Of a stretch of DNA of 6,545 nucleotides, positions 5,632 to 6,545 are shown in pieces. Origin of the DNA: JBBQZL01 sp038207745 (GTDB lineage Bacteria > Actinomycetota > Thermoleophilia > Solirubrobacterales > 70-9); assembly GCA_038207745.1 (NCBI GenBank), contig JBBQZL010000154.1, forward strand, positions 1 through 6,545, in the 5' to 3' direction. A model generated the notes under the pieces. It did not search any database. It had not been told where the DNA came from and saw only the letters and a program-made list of their open reading frames with translations. A program made the position numbers and the translations under genes. Numbering within the stretch: position 1 is the first letter of the stretch; each line of letters opens with the position of its first letter.

Positions 5632-6545
5632 ATGGAAATCGGCGAGTTTGAGCTGCTGGCAAAATTCCGAGAGCGCCTCCCTGCCTCGGGACCGCGCATT
5701 CACACCGCGTCCGGCGACGACGCCGCGATCACGCTTCCCGGCACTGCCACCGCAACGTCTGTCGATGCGATCGTCGACGGAGTCCACTTCTCCAGAGATT
5801 GGGCATCGCCGTCGGAGATCGGTCACAAGGCGATTGCAGCGGCCCTATCGGATCTCGCCGCAATGGGTGCCGAGCCGGGTGAAGCGTATCTGGCGCTTGG
5901 GGTTCCCGACGACCTCAGCGAGACGGGGTGCCTGGAGCTGGTCGACGGCGCAGCCGCGGTCGCCTCCCGCTTCGGGGTCAGCATCGCCGGCGGCGATCTG
6001 ACCGCCTCCCCCGTCCTCTCGGTCTCTGTGACAGTTGTCGGGCATGCCGCGGACCCCGAGCTCCTGGTTCGGCGCGATGGGGCGGAGGCCGGCGATGTTC
6101 TGATCCTCACCGGGGCGCTCGGCGGTGCCTCTGCGGGGCTTGCGATCTGCCGGGAACCGTCCGCCGGTGAAGGTCTTTCAGCGGATCTGTGCGACTCGCT
6201 GAGTCTCCGGCAGCTACGGCCGACGCCGCGACTCGATGCCGGCCTCGCTCTTGCCCGAATGGGCGCCACGGCGATGATCGATGTCAGCGACGGCCTCGGC
6301 GGCGATGCCCGTCACATCTCCGCTCAAAGTGGATGCGCACTTGTGATCGAACTCGACAAGGTGCCCGTCTCGGAAGGTGTGGCCGAGGTGGCCGAGACTC
6401 TCGGGCTGCCGGCCTTCGCCCTGATCGGCGGCGGCGAGGACTACGAGCTGCTTGCGGCCGTGCCACCCGATCGGGTCGATGAGGCGCTGGCGGAGATCGC
6501 GAAGCTGGATACGGGGGCAACGGTTGTCGGCAGGGCGCTTGCAGG
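5632..6545 (+). CDS. thiL: Thiamine-monophosphate kinase ThiL, 3' end beyond window
   Basis: ThiL phosphorylates thiamine monophosphate with ATP to give thiamine diphosphate, the last step of cofactor synthesis in the cytoplasm. The frame runs from the ATG at 5632 to the right edge without a stop; 304 residues are seen and perhaps 10-25 are missing, judging from usual lengths near 315-330. Motifs appear in family order: EFELLAKF near the N-terminus, GDDAA at 28-32, DAIVDGVHF at 45-53, LSDLAAMGA at 72-80, GGDLT at 120-124, DVSDGL at 217-222 and GGGEDYEL at 266-273. These supply the Mg/ATP-binding acidic residues of the PurM-like fold. The N-terminal domain is about 1-140 and the C-terminal domain follows. 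The start is the only ATG that precedes the family N-terminus. It is divergent from the flippase-like gene across 54 bp, so it is the first gene of its own transcript; downstream partners are not visible. Confidence 0.95.
   Translation, partial: MEIGEFELLAKFRERLPASGPRIHTASGDDAAITLPGTATATSVDAIVDGVHFSRDWASPSEIGHKAIAAALSDLAAMGAEPGEAYLALGVPDDLSETGCLELVDGAAAVASRFGVSIAGGDLTASPVLSVSVTVVGHAADPELLVRRDGAEAGDVLILTGALGGASAGLAICREPSAGEGLSADLCDSLSLRQLRPTPRLDAGLALARMGATAMIDVSDGLGGDARHISAQSGCALVIELDKVPVSEGVAEVAETLGLPAFALIGGGEDYELLAAVPPDRVDEALAEIAKLDTGATVVGRALA

Noticed and set aside
5578..5826. In-frame 5' extension of the flippase-like gene to 5826
   Set aside because: The extra 83 residues are not hydrophobic or family-like and lie over the well-supported start of thiL; the GTG at 5577 fits.

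Overview
The window is about 65% G+C (rough estimate) and codes almost end to end, with G/C-ending codons. The protein styles point to a high-GC actinobacterium, most likely of the class Thermoleophilia (Solirubrobacterales-like). This rests on family resemblance: an RDD-CPBP type membrane protein, a class A penicillin-binding protein beginning with an Arg-rich cytoplasmic tip, an MptB-like GT-C glycosyltransferase, and possible leaderless starts. It is an inference, since no rRNA or other phylogenetic marker is present.

Layout, left to right. A 5' portion of a minus-strand gene (1016 down to the left edge) encodes an RDD domain joined by a Pro-rich linker to what looks like the N-terminal half of a CPBP intramembrane protease. 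A 114-bp divergent intergenic region follows, with a small palindrome and a candidate -10 box. Then come two plus-strand genes read as one unit. The first is a bifunctional class A PBP (1131-3299). The second is a polytopic GT-C mannosyltransferase-like protein whose best start is a CTG at 3296 inside a CTGA stop/start overlap (3296-4525). Their unit meets a convergent minus-strand gene for a flippase-like (LPG synthase TM/UPF0104) membrane protein (5577 down to 4522). The two stop codons interlock in a single CTAG. A 54-bp divergent spacer then leads to thiL, thiamine-monophosphate kinase (5632 to the right edge, 3' part missing).

Functionally the centre of the window is about the cell envelope: peptidoglycan polymerisation and cross-linking (PBP), lipid-linked sugar transfer (GT-C), and a multi-pass protein of a family tied to lipid or lipid-linked sugar handling. 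thiL is a housekeeping cofactor gene and may simply be a neighbour. No RNA genes, insertion sequences, CRISPR arrays, attachment sites or convincing terminators were found. The only gene-free stretches are short (114 and 54 bp). Nothing here looks like a wholly new system. The points most worth following are the CTG start, the RDD-CPBP fusion, the repeated -10/N8/GTG geometry and the strong excess of GATC.
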